This document shows positions 63,930-64,000 of a stretch of 64,000 bases of DNA, piece by piece; within the stretch, counting starts at the first letter, position 1; every line of letters starts with the position of its first letter. Source of the DNA: Myxococcales bacterium (lineage in GTDB: Bacteria > Myxococcota_A > Polyangia > Polyangiales > Ga0077539); assembly GCA_016792845.1 (NCBI GenBank), contig JAEUKH010000037.1:62001-126000 (forward strand). The letters are read 5' to 3'. The notes below the pieces were generated by a model, which did not search any database, had not been told where the DNA came from, and was given only the letters and a program-made list of their open reading frames with translations. The position numbers and the translations under genes were made by a program.

Positions 63930-64000
63930 ATGCGGCAGATTCCGGTGGTTGATCTTCGGCAGTTTGATGGCGGCACGGCGGCCGAGCGGGCGGCCTTTGT
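63930..64000 (+). CDS. partial gene, possible 2-oxoglutarate/Fe(II) oxygenase-type N-terminus
   Basis: Only 23 codons are in the window: MRQIPVVDLRQFDGGTAAE... The IPVVDL start is common in isopenicillin-N-synthase-like dioxygenases, which is suggestive only. TAGAGT ends 7 nt before the ATG, the leaderless-type arrangement seen elsewhere in the window. The gene continues past the end. Confidence 0.5.
   Translation, partial: MRQIPVVDLRQFDGGTAAERAAF

Overview
The window is one continuous stretch of a very GC-rich genome with a strong GC third-position bias, so nearly every gene is shadowed by long antisense frames. The gene content points to Myxococcota, most like Polyangia/Sandaracinaceae. 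There are many lipoproteins with Asp-Ala-Gly, Asp-Thr-Gly or Asp-Gly-Gly linkers, cysteine-rich CGNG and PSI-like modules, a MYXO-CTERM-like tail, a Hanks-type kinase with an Ala-Pro tail, PEGA, HEAT and TPR proteins, and orphan NtrC-type regulators. The assignment rests on gene style only; there is no rRNA, tRNA or core marker to place it. I saw no tRNA, rRNA, CRISPR array, insertion sequence or prophage.

Layout. 0-3.5 kb: minus-strand run dksA-like, bpt-like and a TPR lipoprotein. 3.8-10.4 kb: radical SAM ArsS-like enzyme, secreted alpha/beta hydrolase, pappalysin-type metalloprotease, small membrane protein. 10.5-14.6 kb: ABC exporter plus acyltransferase 3, facing a beta-propeller lipoprotein. 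Nine copies of a 17-bp palindrome (ATGTTGC-N3-GCAACAT) lie in 7.5-13.8 kb and I saw none elsewhere. 14.6-17.2 kb: a TetR/fatty-acid-hydroxylase operon with a textbook operator on its -10 box, and a hydrolase. 17.2-21 kb: a MYXO-CTERM-like BNR protein, then a Fur-family regulator with a fused ZIP/permease metal transporter. 21-25 kb: VWA lipoprotein, PSI-repeat lipoprotein, beta-barrel protein. 25-36 kb: housekeeping and signalling (glyA, orphan NtrC regulator, 2Fe-2S ferredoxin, isoaspartyl peptidase, hemL, UbiB-like kinase). 35.6-40.9 kb: VTT membrane protein, TPR, BamD-like lipoprotein, second NtrC regulator, UspA.

41-53 kb is a minus-strand block of envelope and signalling scaffolds: Ser/Thr kinase, TPR-PEGA protein, 1642-residue TPR protein, HEAT protein and HEAT/propeller lipoprotein. 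53-57 kb holds a lipoprotein, an aminotransferase and an FG-GAP lipoprotein with a 39-bp tandem repeat. 57-63.9 kb encodes an AddAB-like double-strand-break repair pair in which only AddB keeps the nuclease catalytic residues; AddA's nuclease domain keeps its Fe-S-type cysteines but has lost the D/K core. A gene cut by the window edge begins at 63930.

Coding is organised in short operons with frequent 4-bp stop/start overlaps. Several single genes carry a TAGNNT or TACNNT hexamer 5-8 nt before the start codon, suggesting leaderless transcription. The most distinctive observations are the clustered palindrome, the AddAB nuclease asymmetry, the ZIP-permease fusion under a Fur-type regulator, and the TetR operator.
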